Shown here piece by piece: positions 16,953 through 25,200 of a DNA stretch of 64,000 nt. Position 1 is the stretch's first letter; each line of letters starts with the position of its first letter. The position numbers were made by a program, and so were the translations under genes. Source of the stretch: Deltaproteobacteria bacterium (lineage in GTDB: Bacteria > Bdellovibrionota > Bdellovibrionia > Bdellovibrionales > Bdellovibrionaceae); the NCBI GenBank assembly GCA_017302835.1, contig JAFLCC010000004.1, positions 62,001 to 126,000 of the forward strand, given 5' to 3'. The notes under the pieces are model-generated. The model was not told the DNA's origin. It worked only from the letters and a program-made list of their open reading frames with translations, and searched no databases.

Positions 16953-16975
16953 ATTACCTAAAAAAACTGGGTAAT
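16953..16975. promoter_or_regulatory. Candidate operator of the TetR-family regulator
   Basis: ATTACC (16953-16958) and GGTAAT (16970-16975) are inverted around 11 bases, 34 bases before the TetR start codon. Spacing and position suit an autoregulatory dimer-binding site. The surrounding DNA is AT-rich, so the call rests mainly on the GC-containing ACC/GGT cores. Confidence 0.4.
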
Positions 16976-17008
16976 ATAAGGTATGTATAAATTTCAGGGA
17001 ATTACAAA

Positions 17009-17596
17009 ATGACACCTAAAGGTCAAAAAACACGCATTCGAATCATCACCGAGGCCACGGAACTTTTTTTTACTGAAGGTCTTTATAATGTAACCTTTCA
17101 GCAGATCGCCCAGCATACTCGGTTATCAACTGCTGCAATTTATCGTCACTTTAAAGATATGGATGAACTCATCCTAGAAGCCTGTAAGCATTGGCTTGGG
17201 CTTTTTAATGCTGAATCAGAACATGAGCTTGAAAGTGTGAAACGGGCAGACACACAAATTAAATTCTATATCCAAGATCACATCGTTTACGCCTCTAAAA
17301 ATAGATCCCATGATGCGCTACTTTTTGGTCTTTACTATTATTCGATGCGCACTGCCGAAATGCTAAATTTATATCAGCAGATTAAAGAAAGAGCCTTAAA
17401 TAAAGTTAGGCGTATTATTCTTTTAGGAAATTTAGATAAAAGTTGGAATATTTCCGACGTGCAAGATGTGGCCGAAAATATTCACAGCCTGATTGTTGGC
17501 GAAGTGATTAAAACTTTGATTGAGCCAAAGGCCGAAATTCAAATGCACCGAACTGACCGGATCTATGCTGCCGTCTCAAAATTATTAGGATTATAA
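17009..17596 (+). CDS. TetR/AcrR-family transcriptional regulator
   Basis: DNA-binding dimer that releases its operator on binding a ligand. The N-terminal helix-turn-helix is complete: TRIRIITEATELFFTEGLYNVTFQQIA, then the recognition helix LSTAAIYRHFKDMDELI (about residues 10-60). The C-terminal ligand domain (residues 60-195) has no resemblance I can name. AGGGA lies before the ATG and a candidate operator is at 16953-16975. It is convergent with, and ends one base from, the next gene, so its target is not obvious. Divergent secreted genes lie upstream. Confidence 0.9.
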   Translation: MTPKGQKTRIRIITEATELFFTEGLYNVTFQQIAQHTRLSTAAIYRHFKDMDELILEACKHWLGLFNAESEHELESVKRADTQIKFYIQDHIVYASKNRSHDALLFGLYYYSMRTAEMLNLYQQIKERALNKVRRIILLGNLDKSWNISDVQDVAENIHSLIVGEVIKTLIEPKAEIQMHRTDRIYAAVSKLLGL

Positions 17597-18568
17597 TTAG
17601 TTTAAAATAATTTTTTGAAGACGCTCAAGCAATATTTTTTGATCAACGACAAGAATCGAATCGGGAGACTTTAGCGCGGGCATAAATAGATCAATACTTA
17701 ACTCGCGGGCGCCAAACAAAATCCGATAAGCTCTCGCCGTAACTTTGCTTCCTACATCAATAACAAATACCACCTTGTCCGAAGCTGTAGATCCTGAGAT
17801 TAAATAATTTTTTATGAGCCACTTAAAAAGCTCGTTACGCACAAACTTTAATTGATTAGGGCTCAAATCAGGATCTATATAATACTTACCCAGTTCAAAA
17901 ATTTGGTACCCTTGAGAGCGGTAATCATCAAACACTTGTGTTTTAATGCCTTTTACAGCCAGCAAACTTTCGCTTGGCATTTCAAAGGACGATTCTGTCT
18001 GAGCTGTATCGATACCCAGCTTTCGGTAATCTGTTCCATCATGTACGCGAAGAAAACCTTTTAAATCATTTTTAGTTTCTTGTTGCATTTGATAGTCATT
18101 AAGTTTTTGTGGTTCAGACTTAACTGAAATATAACCCAAACGATGTGAGTTTAAGGCCTCACTAAGGTTTTTCCAGTCTCCTGCGATGACAGCTTTAAGC
18201 TCTGCTTCCGTCAATCTCCCTGCATAGCGCTGATGTATAGTCCCAAGGCCCAATTGATACCCGGAGGCCACTTCGTGATAGCGTTTTAAAGCTATCATAT
18301 CCGATGCAGTTGGTAAAAAGCCATCGCCATCCGGTAACGTGTCTACCATGACGAATTCCCTCTGCGAACCCAATCTTATATTCTTCTCAATGTATAAAAC
18401 CGAATAGGGCTGTAAATTGTGCGGACTTTGAACACGGCCAGAAACAATCAAAGCCGCTGTTTCATTTTGAGACGAGTACAGTTCAATGCATTTTTGCTGG
18501 CCATATGACCAAGAGCTGAACATGCAAAGTGCAATTAGGTGTAGAATTACTTGAGCGATTCGAAGCAT
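17597..18568 (-). CDS. Secreted protein of unknown function, GNAT-like hint
   Basis: The signal peptide LRIAQVILHLIALCMFSSWSYGQQ is cleaved after SYG or nearby. The mature protein has about 300 residues. The C-terminal third (FELGKYYIDPDLSPNQLKFVRNEL ... VVFVIDVGSKVTARAYRILFG) follows the order beta-4/pyrophosphate helix/beta-5 seen in GNAT-fold N-acyl amino acid synthases (FeeM/LuxI type), but an exported GNAT would be unusual and the acyl-CoA loop is not convincing. The start lacks a strong Shine-Dalgarno. It abuts the TetR stop directly and follows two small secreted genes on the same strand. Confidence 0.6.
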   Translation of the reverse strand: MLRIAQVILHLIALCMFSSWSYGQQKCIELYSSQNETAALIVSGRVQSPHNLQPYSVLYIEKNIRLGSQREFVMVDTLPDGDGFLPTASDMIALKRYHEVASGYQLGLGTIHQRYAGRLTEAELKAVIAGDWKNLSEALNSHRLGYISVKSEPQKLNDYQMQQETKNDLKGFLRVHDGTDYRKLGIDTAQTESSFEMPSESLLAVKGIKTQVFDDYRSQGYQIFELGKYYIDPDLSPNQLKFVRNELFKWLIKNYLISGSTASDKVVFVIDVGSKVTARAYRILFGARELSIDLFMPALKSPDSILVVDQKILLERLQKIILN

Positions 18569-18580
18569 ACTTATTCATTT

Positions 18581-18739
18581 TCAATATCCAAGCCACTCGC
18601 TTTGGTTCGAAGAAGCAAGTCTAGCTTTTGATCTGTAGAACCAGTATATTTTTTCATTCACTGGAATTTTAATGGAATACTCTTCATCTAACAGATCTGT
18701 AACTATAGAAAGTTGAATTGTTTGTTTATCAATAGGCAT
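18581..18739 (-). CDS. Possible small overlapping gene, 52 residues
   Basis: The frame MPIDKQTIQLSIVTDLLDEE and on to YWFYRSKARLASS starts inside the last codons of the preceding gene (11-base overlap) and ends 13 bases before the next start. Codon use is like neighbouring genes and the residue mix looks protein-like. It may be a coupled small gene or the displaced C-terminus of the upstream gene. No signal peptide, no known family. Confidence 0.3.
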   Translation of the reverse strand: MPIDKQTIQLSIVTDLLDEEYSIKIPVNEKIYWFYRSKARLASSNQSEWLGY

Positions 18740-19241
18740 CTAAAGGTTTCAATTCGCATCCTAATTCTTGAAGAGAATAAACCTTAAACGGACTAGAATA
18801 AAAATTTGGATATTTGAAACTGCAGCCCACGGAAAATTTTGAATTTTGGTAATCCGAAAACTTGATTACCAAAACATCATCTCGATTAAAGAATCTGGAG
18901 TCAGGACTCAAATTCAGGTTAAAATTAATTCCTAGGAAAGAATGGTTCCAGTTTGTCATTTTCCAATTTTTCCCGGATACTAAGTGAACTAATTCGACAC
19001 GTCGGTACCCTTTTACTGGCGGATTAGCATTATCTACTAGCGAATAGAGTCTTGTCTCATCAGAGGAGAACCTGCCGATTATTATTCGACTCAAATCAAC
19101 CCTATATTTGGATTCCAAATCATAAGCCGGTTCCCTTTCTGGACGCGTCGTTGAAGACTTAAGATCAACGGCAGCCATTTGGATTGAAAGAATGAAGCAC
19201 AATATAAGATCAAAAATATTCATCGATTTTGAAATAGACAT
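18729..19241 (-). CDS. Small secreted protein of unknown function
   Basis: Start set at ATG 19241 because GAGG lies 7 bases upstream, ideal for it and too close for the ATG at 19247. Signal peptide MSISKSMNIFDLILCFILSIQ with cleavage around QMAAVD. The mature 140 residues are strand-rich with two Cys late in the sequence (VGCSF, LGCEL), which could form a disulfide. No family recognised. The same strand carries a possible small gene and the GNAT-like gene downstream. Confidence 0.6.
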   Translation of the reverse strand: MSISKSMNIFDLILCFILSIQMAAVDLKSSTTRPEREPAYDLESKYRVDLSRIIIGRFSSDETRLYSLVDNANPPVKGYRRVELVHLVSGKNWKMTNWNHSFLGINFNLNLSPDSRFFNRDDVLVIKFSDYQNSKFSVGCSFKYPNFYSSPFKVYSLQELGCELKPLDAY

Positions 19242-19376
19242 TTCCATACCTCATCGGGACTGGTTCACAATTTTAGATATCGTTCTAAAAATCAGGGGTA
19301 TTATTTGCCGTTATTCAATCAGAACGATCATTCATGATTCTTATAGTGCGAAGAGCATGCCGAGTCTTAAAACGAG

Positions 19377-19434
19377 TTTGTTTTGAATTAAAAACAAAAC
19401 CGATGTCTTAGAACTTTACAAAGAGCCGTAAAGT
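19377..19434. terminator. Two weak hairpins downstream of the 19503-20519 lipoprotein gene
   Basis: TTTGTTTT/AAAACAAA (19377-19384 with 19391-19398) and ACTTTAC/GTAAAGT (19413-19419 with 19428-19434) are close inverted repeats in the otherwise empty 261-base gap 19242-19502. On the minus strand the second is followed by a T-rich run, so it may end the lipoprotein transcript. Stems are short and AT-rich. Confidence 0.25.
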
Positions 19435-19502
19435 ATCGCCGAAATGGATTCTTTATTACACCAGGCAATCGAATGAAAAAGGGCCGGAATTTTTTTTTAA
19501 TC

Positions 19503-20519
19503 CTATTTAGGCGCTGATACAGAGCTCTCAATACTACTAAAACTTAAGTTGGTATTTATATTTGACTTGGCCATTTCAACCTGAGTCCCATCAAACTCAG
19601 TAAATTCCGAGCTAAAACTAGAAGTCGAGAGTGCTGAACAAGTTGAACTTGTGGTGGTAACGCTTGCAGTAGTAAAACACTTACTTGAATCAAAAACATA
19701 TCCAATAGAAGTCTGACAGACTCCTGATGAATTTGTCTCTCCAGCCTTTCCTGCAACCAGTAGTTCCGTACCATTTGAAATCATGCGCGTATTGCATCCA
19801 AGAGCTGGGAACATCGGTCCTGCGCTGAACCCAGATCCAGCCATTGCCAATTGAAAGGATTTTGTGGTTGGATCACCTTTTACTTTATAAACTGTTGTGC
19901 GTGAATAAGAAGGCGAATATTCCATAAAAAGTAAATTTACTGATTTAGAAGTTTTATTATAAGTTGCAAAGTATCCAAATTTATCGGTACCATTTGATTG
20001 AAAAAGGATAAGCGCTATATAGTAGTAATTTTCATCCTTTCCCCAGGCAAGGCCACTGCCGACTCCAGATAAATCACCATTAGTTTGGCTGAACTTACTT
20101 AGACATGATATCTTTAGATCAATTGAATAGTTAACAGGTGATCCTGTTGATATTGTCCAAGTTGTGGGTGTAGCGCTTACACACTCAGGCTCCTTTTCAA
20201 ATTGTCCATTTAATTGGGTGATACGAGAATCCAAATCACCTATAGAGGCATTGAGAAAACCTTTCGCACTAGTACCACTAATCCCTGAGTAAGTTGAATT
20301 AAAAAAGTTAACAAGAGCCTCTTCCTTTGTTGCAGGAGAAGAAAGAAGGTTAAGTGAAGACGTCGATGTTGTGGAAGGGCTAACTGCTTTTAATGATGTA
20401 GAAAGGGTGGGTAGTAGTTCAACTTTAGTGGTAGTGGCTTCCGATTCTTCTTTTTTCTTTGAACATCCAGAAAATGAAAGTGAAAATACTATGAGTAATT
20501 TTATAACAATTCTAACCAC
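19503..20519 (-). CDS. Ser/Thr-rich lipoprotein of unknown function
   Basis: Starts at GTG 20519 with GGAGG about 8 bases upstream. Signal peptide MVRIVIKLLIVFSLSFSGC ends in a lipobox (SFSG-C19), then SKKKEES. Residues about 30-65 are a Ser/Thr-rich linker (STSLKAVSPSTTSTSSL), after which the protein is strand-rich with Cys pairs (PECVSATP, ISCLSKF, GCNTRM, GVCQTS, SKCFTT, STCSAL). The many Cys and repeats of Ser-Thr suggest an exposed surface lipoprotein. No family recognised. Confidence 0.7.
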   Translation of the reverse strand: MVRIVIKLLIVFSLSFSGCSKKKEESEATTTKVELLPTLSTSLKAVSPSTTSTSSLNLLSSPATKEEALVNFFNSTYSGISGTSAKGFLNASIGDLDSRITQLNGQFEKEPECVSATPTTWTISTGSPVNYSIDLKISCLSKFSQTNGDLSGVGSGLAWGKDENYYYIALILFQSNGTDKFGYFATYNKTSKSVNLLFMEYSPSYSRTTVYKVKGDPTTKSFQLAMAGSGFSAGPMFPALGCNTRMISNGTELLVAGKAGETNSSGVCQTSIGYVFDSSKCFTTASVTTTSSTCSALSTSSFSSEFTEFDGTQVEMAKSNINTNLSFSSIESSVSAPK

Positions 20520-20710
20520 GTTAGATCCTCCTCTAGAGTGAATTTCAATAAAACCCTCCGCGCATTGGAAGGCAATTTTTCCATTTAGTTAGATTAGGAT
20601 AAATATCCTTTCATAAATTACAAGATCAATTACTTTTTTTAATGTCAAATTGGCATAAGGTCCGACCTAAAAAGCATTTTGATTTTCCCAATTTTTTTAA
20701 ATGTTATTCC

Positions 20711-20738
20711 TTAATCCCGACTTTAGTATCGGGGTTAA
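20711..20738 (+). promoter_or_regulatory. Stable hairpin in the leader of the 20776 gene
   Basis: TTAATCCCGA (20711-20720) pairs with TCGGGGTTAA (20729-20738) over ten positions, one being G-U, around the loop CTTTAGTA. It is 37 bases before the coding region and is not followed by a T-run, so a leader or operator role fits better than termination. The rest of the 256-base gap 20520-20775 shows nothing else. Confidence 0.45.
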
Positions 20739-20775
20739 ACACTTAAGAAAGAAACACCAGAACCGATGAAAAAGT

Positions 20776-22383
20776 GTGAACACATTGATTGTCTTAACCT
20801 TAGCAATTATTTTTATTTTCGGAATAAAAAATGATGCCACTGCGGAAGCAAGTTCCTGGGATAGTTCTTATCCTGAAGTTCAATCGTCGAATCCAATTTT
20901 TTCAAAAAAAACATCAGGTCCAGGTTGCTTGGGAATGTTAAGACAATGGTCTTTAGATGAGAAGAAAAATTTATCCTTAGGGTTAGCACCCTCTCAAGTT
21001 CGAAACTGTAACTCTTCTATGGACGCAATTCAAAAAATATTTAAAGACTCTAAGGGCTTTGCAAGTTTTATTTTTGAAAAAAATCAAGATCAATTGGGAC
21101 TTCCGGAGTGGAAGAACTACGAATCTTGCCCATGGAACAAAACCGAGCCCCATGAGCTGGCTTCAAAAATGGTTTATTTTCTAAAAAGATTGAAGGAAGG
21201 TCAGCTGTTTCAGTTAAAACAGCTTTCATATTTGAATACAGTACTCGGAGAACCCTCTGGTAATGAATTAGAAAATTCCTCAGATACAATGAAAACGATC
21301 GTGTCGCAGTGTTCTCAATCAAAGATAAAAGAAATCGCAAAGGTTTGTTCTAGGATTTCAAAGTGTGATAAAAATCCAAATAAAATAAATCGAGTTGTTG
21401 AATTGACCATGAATGTAAATCGAATCATTAAAATATTGTCACTAGTGATTCAAGAAATAGAAAAGGACATTCAAGAAACTAATAATTCTTCAGAGGATTC
21501 AAACCAAATAGAAGAACGCATTAAAAAATTGAAATCAAATACTGAAAATATAAAATTAGCGATAAAAACTTTAGAATCCTTAATCCCTTGGACCCAAGGT
21601 GAAAAATATAATGAAATTTTGAAAATTAAGTTAGCGCAACCAGGCTCATCAAAAAGCGAATTCCCTTATAGAGAAGCTATCGAGGGTCAGTTCAAGCAAG
21701 ATCGAAAATTGATTTTGAGTCACATGAATGCTCTTCTGAAAACTGAAGCCTGTGTTCGAGGTGAAAAGTCAAATTTTGAGTGCAGCGATGTGAAACCTTC
21801 ACAAATTTCAGCACTCACTCCTGAGTTAATACGAGAACCTATTAGTCAGAATGTCGATTTAATGATTATGGAAAATGAATTAGACTCACAACAATGTCGT
21901 TTTGACATGAAAATGAGTCAGGAACAACTTTCTGATACTATGAATAGTGTCCTGTTTGATGGTACCATGCTTTCAGCTTCGCTTGTTTTGGGAGGCTCTC
22001 CAATTCTCATCAGAATGTTGGCAGCGAAAAACTCTTGGTCGACCCAAAGATTAAATAAGATTTTAAACACCGTGACTAGTTGGCATAAAGCACTAGACTA
22101 TTCAAGCTTAGCAATCAGTGTTGTCGACGCCATACAGGATTGTTCAAGAAGGAAAAATGTAAACGAAAACCTTAGAGTCGAATTAATTAATAAGGATTGT
22201 CCCGTTGGTGATCTTGAGCAGGCATATTTTGCAAATTACAATAATTCTATCTGCGCCGTATCCAGCATTTTGAGTGCCATAGATATTGTAAAACTATTGC
22301 TTTCAAAAAAGATTAGAAGAAAAGTAAGTGCTCTTACTAATGACGACATTGATTTTTTGCTCAAATACGCTGTTAAGAAATAG
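20776..22383 (+). CDS. Cys-containing helical secreted protein of unknown function
   Basis: The frame begins at GTG 20776 without a good Shine-Dalgarno. An ATG at 20766 in another frame encodes MKK just before it; joined, MKK-VNTLIVLTLAIIFIFG would be an ideal signal peptide, so a one-base change here is possible. The mature protein (about 510 residues) is mostly helical with a long charged coiled-coil-like segment (residues about 205-270: RIIKILSLVIQEIEKDIQETNN) and some twelve Cys. Toward the C-terminus are two hydrophobic stretches (LFDGTMLSASLVLGGSPILIRML and ICAVSSILSAIDIVKLLL) that could contact membrane. No family recognised; reminiscent of secreted orphans in Bdellovibrio-like predators. 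Confidence 0.65.
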   Translation: MNTLIVLTLAIIFIFGIKNDATAEASSWDSSYPEVQSSNPIFSKKTSGPGCLGMLRQWSLDEKKNLSLGLAPSQVRNCNSSMDAIQKIFKDSKGFASFIFEKNQDQLGLPEWKNYESCPWNKTEPHELASKMVYFLKRLKEGQLFQLKQLSYLNTVLGEPSGNELENSSDTMKTIVSQCSQSKIKEIAKVCSRISKCDKNPNKINRVVELTMNVNRIIKILSLVIQEIEKDIQETNNSSEDSNQIEERIKKLKSNTENIKLAIKTLESLIPWTQGEKYNEILKIKLAQPGSSKSEFPYREAIEGQFKQDRKLILSHMNALLKTEACVRGEKSNFECSDVKPSQISALTPELIREPISQNVDLMIMENELDSQQCRFDMKMSQEQLSDTMNSVLFDGTMLSASLVLGGSPILIRMLAAKNSWSTQRLNKILNTVTSWHKALDYSSLAISVVDAIQDCSRRKNVNENLRVELINKDCPVGDLEQAYFANYNNSICAVSSILSAIDIVKLLLSKKIRRKVSALTNDDIDFLLKYAVKK

Positions 22384-22422
22384 TTGGGCGATTGGGATAT
22401 TCATTTTTTTACCTATTTGATT

Positions 22423-23505
22423 TTAATTTTTAAATGCTTCTAGAATGCCATTCAATTCATTGATTTTTTGAACATGAAAATCTGAAGAATCTTCCGCAGA
22501 TTCACGTTCTGCCATAGAATTAATTAAATGCGCTAATCTCATACCAGCTTTCATAATCTGAGACTTAACTATTTCAGTTGAGGCTTGAACATATTCGGTG
22601 GTTATCTTAGCCGAACTTGTGGCTTCAACAACTAAATCAACACCTCGCGAGTCTTTCTGAACTTCGCCATTTATATTTTTAAGAACACGCATACAATAGG
22701 TACGATCTGCAGGATTAACTGGCGAAGAATCGATGTAGACTTTTTTATGGAGTGCCTGAGATTCCTTATACCATTCTAATATTGGAGTCCTTTTGATTTC
22801 TGTCGTGTTTAATAAACGTTGGTCTTTAAGGATTAAGTCGGCCAGTCCTTTGAAGTCTTTAGCTGTAAAAGTACGATCCTTTTTTTTTGATTTTTGTTGT
22901 GTTTGTGAAGAAACAATTCTCTCTACTAAAGTGGTATCCCAAAATGAATGTAAATTTGAAGTGATTATGGAAGTACTGCCATTTTCAACAACAGAATAGT
23001 CGATGTGGCACCAATTGCCTCCGTGATCGTAGCCATTTCCCACGTGCAAAGGCTGATGAACATCGCCAACCAAGTGAACCAGATAGCGCATCAGATCTAT
23101 CTTTTGTCGCCATGAAAATTTTGGAGTATTTAAAATTTTTTCAAAAAGTTTCTCTGGAATTCCACTGATCATGGTATGGGCATCATGATCAGGTCTTAAA
23201 GATTCTGGTATTTTGGAATAGTCACCTCCAAAGCGTGGATCCATTTCAATAAAATGAAAATTTGAAAACTCTTTATATTCCGAATCTGGCCGAACTAAAT
23301 CAGGATAAATTGCAGCCACTGCCAACGATTCAAAACCTAAGATTTCATGCACCAGTTGCTTGCCTTTCTCCGTGAGATTTCGCTGGGCAATTTCGCCGAC
23401 AGTTTGGTGCCCTAAGGCCCCCCAAGCGAAAGCAAATGAGCTTACAGACATCGTTGCCATGAAAACATAAAACATGGTTATAAAAAATTTATTAGTGTAC
23501 GGCAT
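22423..23505 (-). CDS. Secreted S1/P1-type zinc nuclease
   Basis: Zn-dependent single-strand nuclease / 3'-nucleotidase exported for degradation of DNA or RNA. Start taken at ATG 23505 (MPYTNKFF); the frame extends to a GTG at 23577 but that runs into a pseudogene. The signal peptide ends in SSFAFA and the mature protein starts with Trp (WGALGHQTVGEIA), whose amino group and indole ligate zinc in this family. Other zinc ligands are visible: NFHFIEMD, RYLVHLVGDVHQPLHV, GYDHGGN and LHSFWDT. Length is slightly longer than usual because of a C-terminal extension of about 60 residues. In a predator such an enzyme would serve prey nucleic-acid breakdown (inference). Confidence 0.9.
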   Translation of the reverse strand: MPYTNKFFITMFYVFMATMSVSSFAFAWGALGHQTVGEIAQRNLTEKGKQLVHEILGFESLAVAAIYPDLVRPDSEYKEFSNFHFIEMDPRFGGDYSKIPESLRPDHDAHTMISGIPEKLFEKILNTPKFSWRQKIDLMRYLVHLVGDVHQPLHVGNGYDHGGNWCHIDYSVVENGSTSIITSNLHSFWDTTLVERIVSSQTQQKSKKKDRTFTAKDFKGLADLILKDQRLLNTTEIKRTPILEWYKESQALHKKVYIDSSPVNPADRTYCMRVLKNINGEVQKDSRGVDLVVEATSSAKITTEYVQASTEIVKSQIMKAGMRLAHLINSMAERESAEDSSDFHVQKINELNGILEAFKN

Positions 23506-23573
23506 TCTCGGATAATAACAGAAATGAAGATTCAGACTCAACTGTAGAGATTTGGACACCCAGGCAAATGTTG

Positions 23574-23878
23574 TCACCTAGTGAGCCATTTTTCAATAGT
23601 TTTAAAATCAACACTTAATTCTTGGGATAAATTTTTTCTTGATAGAATGGAGCCTATTCGATTAACTTTTCAGACCGTGAGAACTCACCTTTAGTTATTT
23701 TAACTCGATCTTCGATATTATCCCATTTTAAATATCCTGGATGGTCATCGGCAGAACGATTTAAAAGAAATTTTGAAAAAGTTGTCTTGCCAACCTGGCG
23801 AGGCCCCCCAATGAATACCATCTTTTCTTTAAGATCTTTCTTAATCTGCTCCTGCAAGTATCTTTTTAAAGTAGACAT
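23574..23878 (-). pseudogene. Relic of an AAA_14/DUF4143-type ATPase
   Basis: The intact-looking 74-codon frame (23654-23878) gives the N-terminus STLKRYLQEQIKKDL, Walker A GGPRQVGKTTFSK and YLKWDNIEDRVKI, all typical of the AAA_14 fold, then stops. One frame over, 23574 to about 23657 encodes IGSILSRKNLSQELSV and DFKTIEKWL, which is the helix-turn-helix segment that lies in the middle of the same roughly 390-residue family. So an internal deletion of about 130 codons and loss of the DUF4143 end have left a scar. Walker B is missing. The start codon is buried in an inverted repeat. Confidence 0.7.
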
Positions 23879-23915
23879 GACTCCACTTTACTCGCTATTT
23901 AAGTGGAGTCATGTC
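23874..23915 (-). promoter_or_regulatory. 15-bp perfect inverted repeat hiding the ATPase ribosome binding site
   Basis: GACATGACTCCACTT (23874-23888) and AAGTGGAGTCATGTC (23901-23915) pair perfectly around 12 bases. On the minus strand the proximal arm includes GTGGAG (Shine-Dalgarno) and the ATG at 23878-23876, so the mRNA would fold the start site shut. It could instead be an operator. The remainder of the gap to 24027 shows nothing else. Confidence 0.55.
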
Positions 23916-24027
23916 CATTTTATGTCTCCATTATAAAGCCGTTGCCTGTTGGCCAAAAATGTCACTTTTTTGTCAATAACGAAATAATTGGGTTTCAAAG
24001 GGTATCTAGATTGCAAAAGTTAAAGCT

Positions 24028-25200
24028 ATGAGTTCAGTTTTAAGGAATCTGTTTTATATCATGATGAGCTTATTTATGACCTTGCCAATGAGCTTTGCTT
24101 CGACTTCTTTAGGAGATGTCGCAGCGACCTCTTCTGTGAGTCAGTTAAAAAAGAATAGCCCCCCTCATTTTTTAAGCAATTTAGAGCTTTCTTTTAGAGG
24201 ACTTATGAATGAGAATCATTTCTCTAAAGCTAATACTTTTGATTTAACAATTAACTATTTCTTAACCTACAATGTAAATCCCTATATCTTTTTTAAACTC
24301 AATCCATTAGCACAAATGCAATCTGGTCATGTTCAAAGTATTGATGCGAATGAGAAGTTAGAAAATAAAATATCTATTTTAAATGCAGCCGTTTACACCA
24401 CTTGGATGAAAGAAAGTTATTTTGCCCTTGGCATCTTAAACTCATCGCAAACTTATTCTCCCTTGCTGGTATCAGAAAAAGGTTTCTTTTCTACACAGGT
24501 TTACCAATCACTCTATTTTGATCTATGGCAATTGAGTGCGCAAATTCAAGCAGCAATTCCCAATTCAGAATCGAGCGTGAGTGATCAGAACCAAAAGGAA
24601 TCGACTCCTTTTCTCTCTTCGGTAGGTTTTTCTTCAAACTGGCATCGAAGTTCCAAAAACTTTGCCTACTTAGCGCTTAACTATTTTAAATACTCGTCAA
24701 TTCCCACCAGTATCTCGACAGTGAGTGTAGAATCAGGAAATACAGGTGATACTTTTAAAATCTCAGAAACAGAAAGGTCCTTTAAATATGATTATGAAGG
24801 GATCGACAGCCAATTTAAATTTACAAGAGAAGTCTTGAGCAACCTTTACCTTCTTGGTTCTGGGGGTTTTATCGTGAACGAAAAGGCCCCCGATGAAATG
24901 AACAAAGCGACCCTCATCGGTGGTGGCCTGGGATACAAAATAGGAAGAAACTTAGAATTAGAAGCGGAATCTAGCTATTACAAAATCGAACCCGATGCCG
25001 TGTTAGCCTACTATGCTAACTCAAGGTTTTTTAGAACGAACCACCAAGGCATTGAGCTTAGCACTTCTTTATTGTTGAAAAAAGAAAAATTTAAGATCTC
25101 CTTTTATTATAATGACTCCAAATTAGTTTATGAAAATCCAAATCAGTCTGATGAAAAATTGTACTTTATCAAATTCGAGGTCCTGCATGTGGCCATTTAA
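24028..25200 (+). CDS. Putative outer-membrane beta-barrel protein
   Basis: Signal peptide MSSVLRNLFYIMMSLFMTLP then MSFA-STSL. The mature protein of about 365 residues is a run of amphipathic strands with aromatic girdle residues (NLELSFRGLMNENHF, FDLTINYFLTYNVN, NFAYLALNYFKYSS, NLELEAESSYYKIEP, GIELSTSLLLKKEKFKISFYYNDSK) and ends with an alternating hydrophobic strand (YFIKFEVLHVAI), consistent with a 14-18 strand barrel. No named family. It overlaps the following lipoprotein gene by 14 bases, so the two are made together and probably work together at the outer membrane. Confidence 0.75.
   Translation: MSSVLRNLFYIMMSLFMTLPMSFASTSLGDVAATSSVSQLKKNSPPHFLSNLELSFRGLMNENHFSKANTFDLTINYFLTYNVNPYIFFKLNPLAQMQSGHVQSIDANEKLENKISILNAAVYTTWMKESYFALGILNSSQTYSPLLVSEKGFFSTQVYQSLYFDLWQLSAQIQAAIPNSESSVSDQNQKESTPFLSSVGFSSNWHRSSKNFAYLALNYFKYSSIPTSISTVSVESGNTGDTFKISETERSFKYDYEGIDSQFKFTREVLSNLYLLGSGGFIVNEKAPDEMNKATLIGGGLGYKIGRNLELEAESSYYKIEPDAVLAYYANSRFFRTNHQGIELSTSLLLKKEKFKISFYYNDSKLVYENPNQSDEKLYFIKFEVLHVAI

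Noticed and set aside
23506-23577. Longer N-terminus of the S1/P1 nuclease from GTG 23577
   Set aside because: The extra 24 residues come from DNA that belongs to the ATPase relic and would put a non-signal sequence before a good signal peptide.
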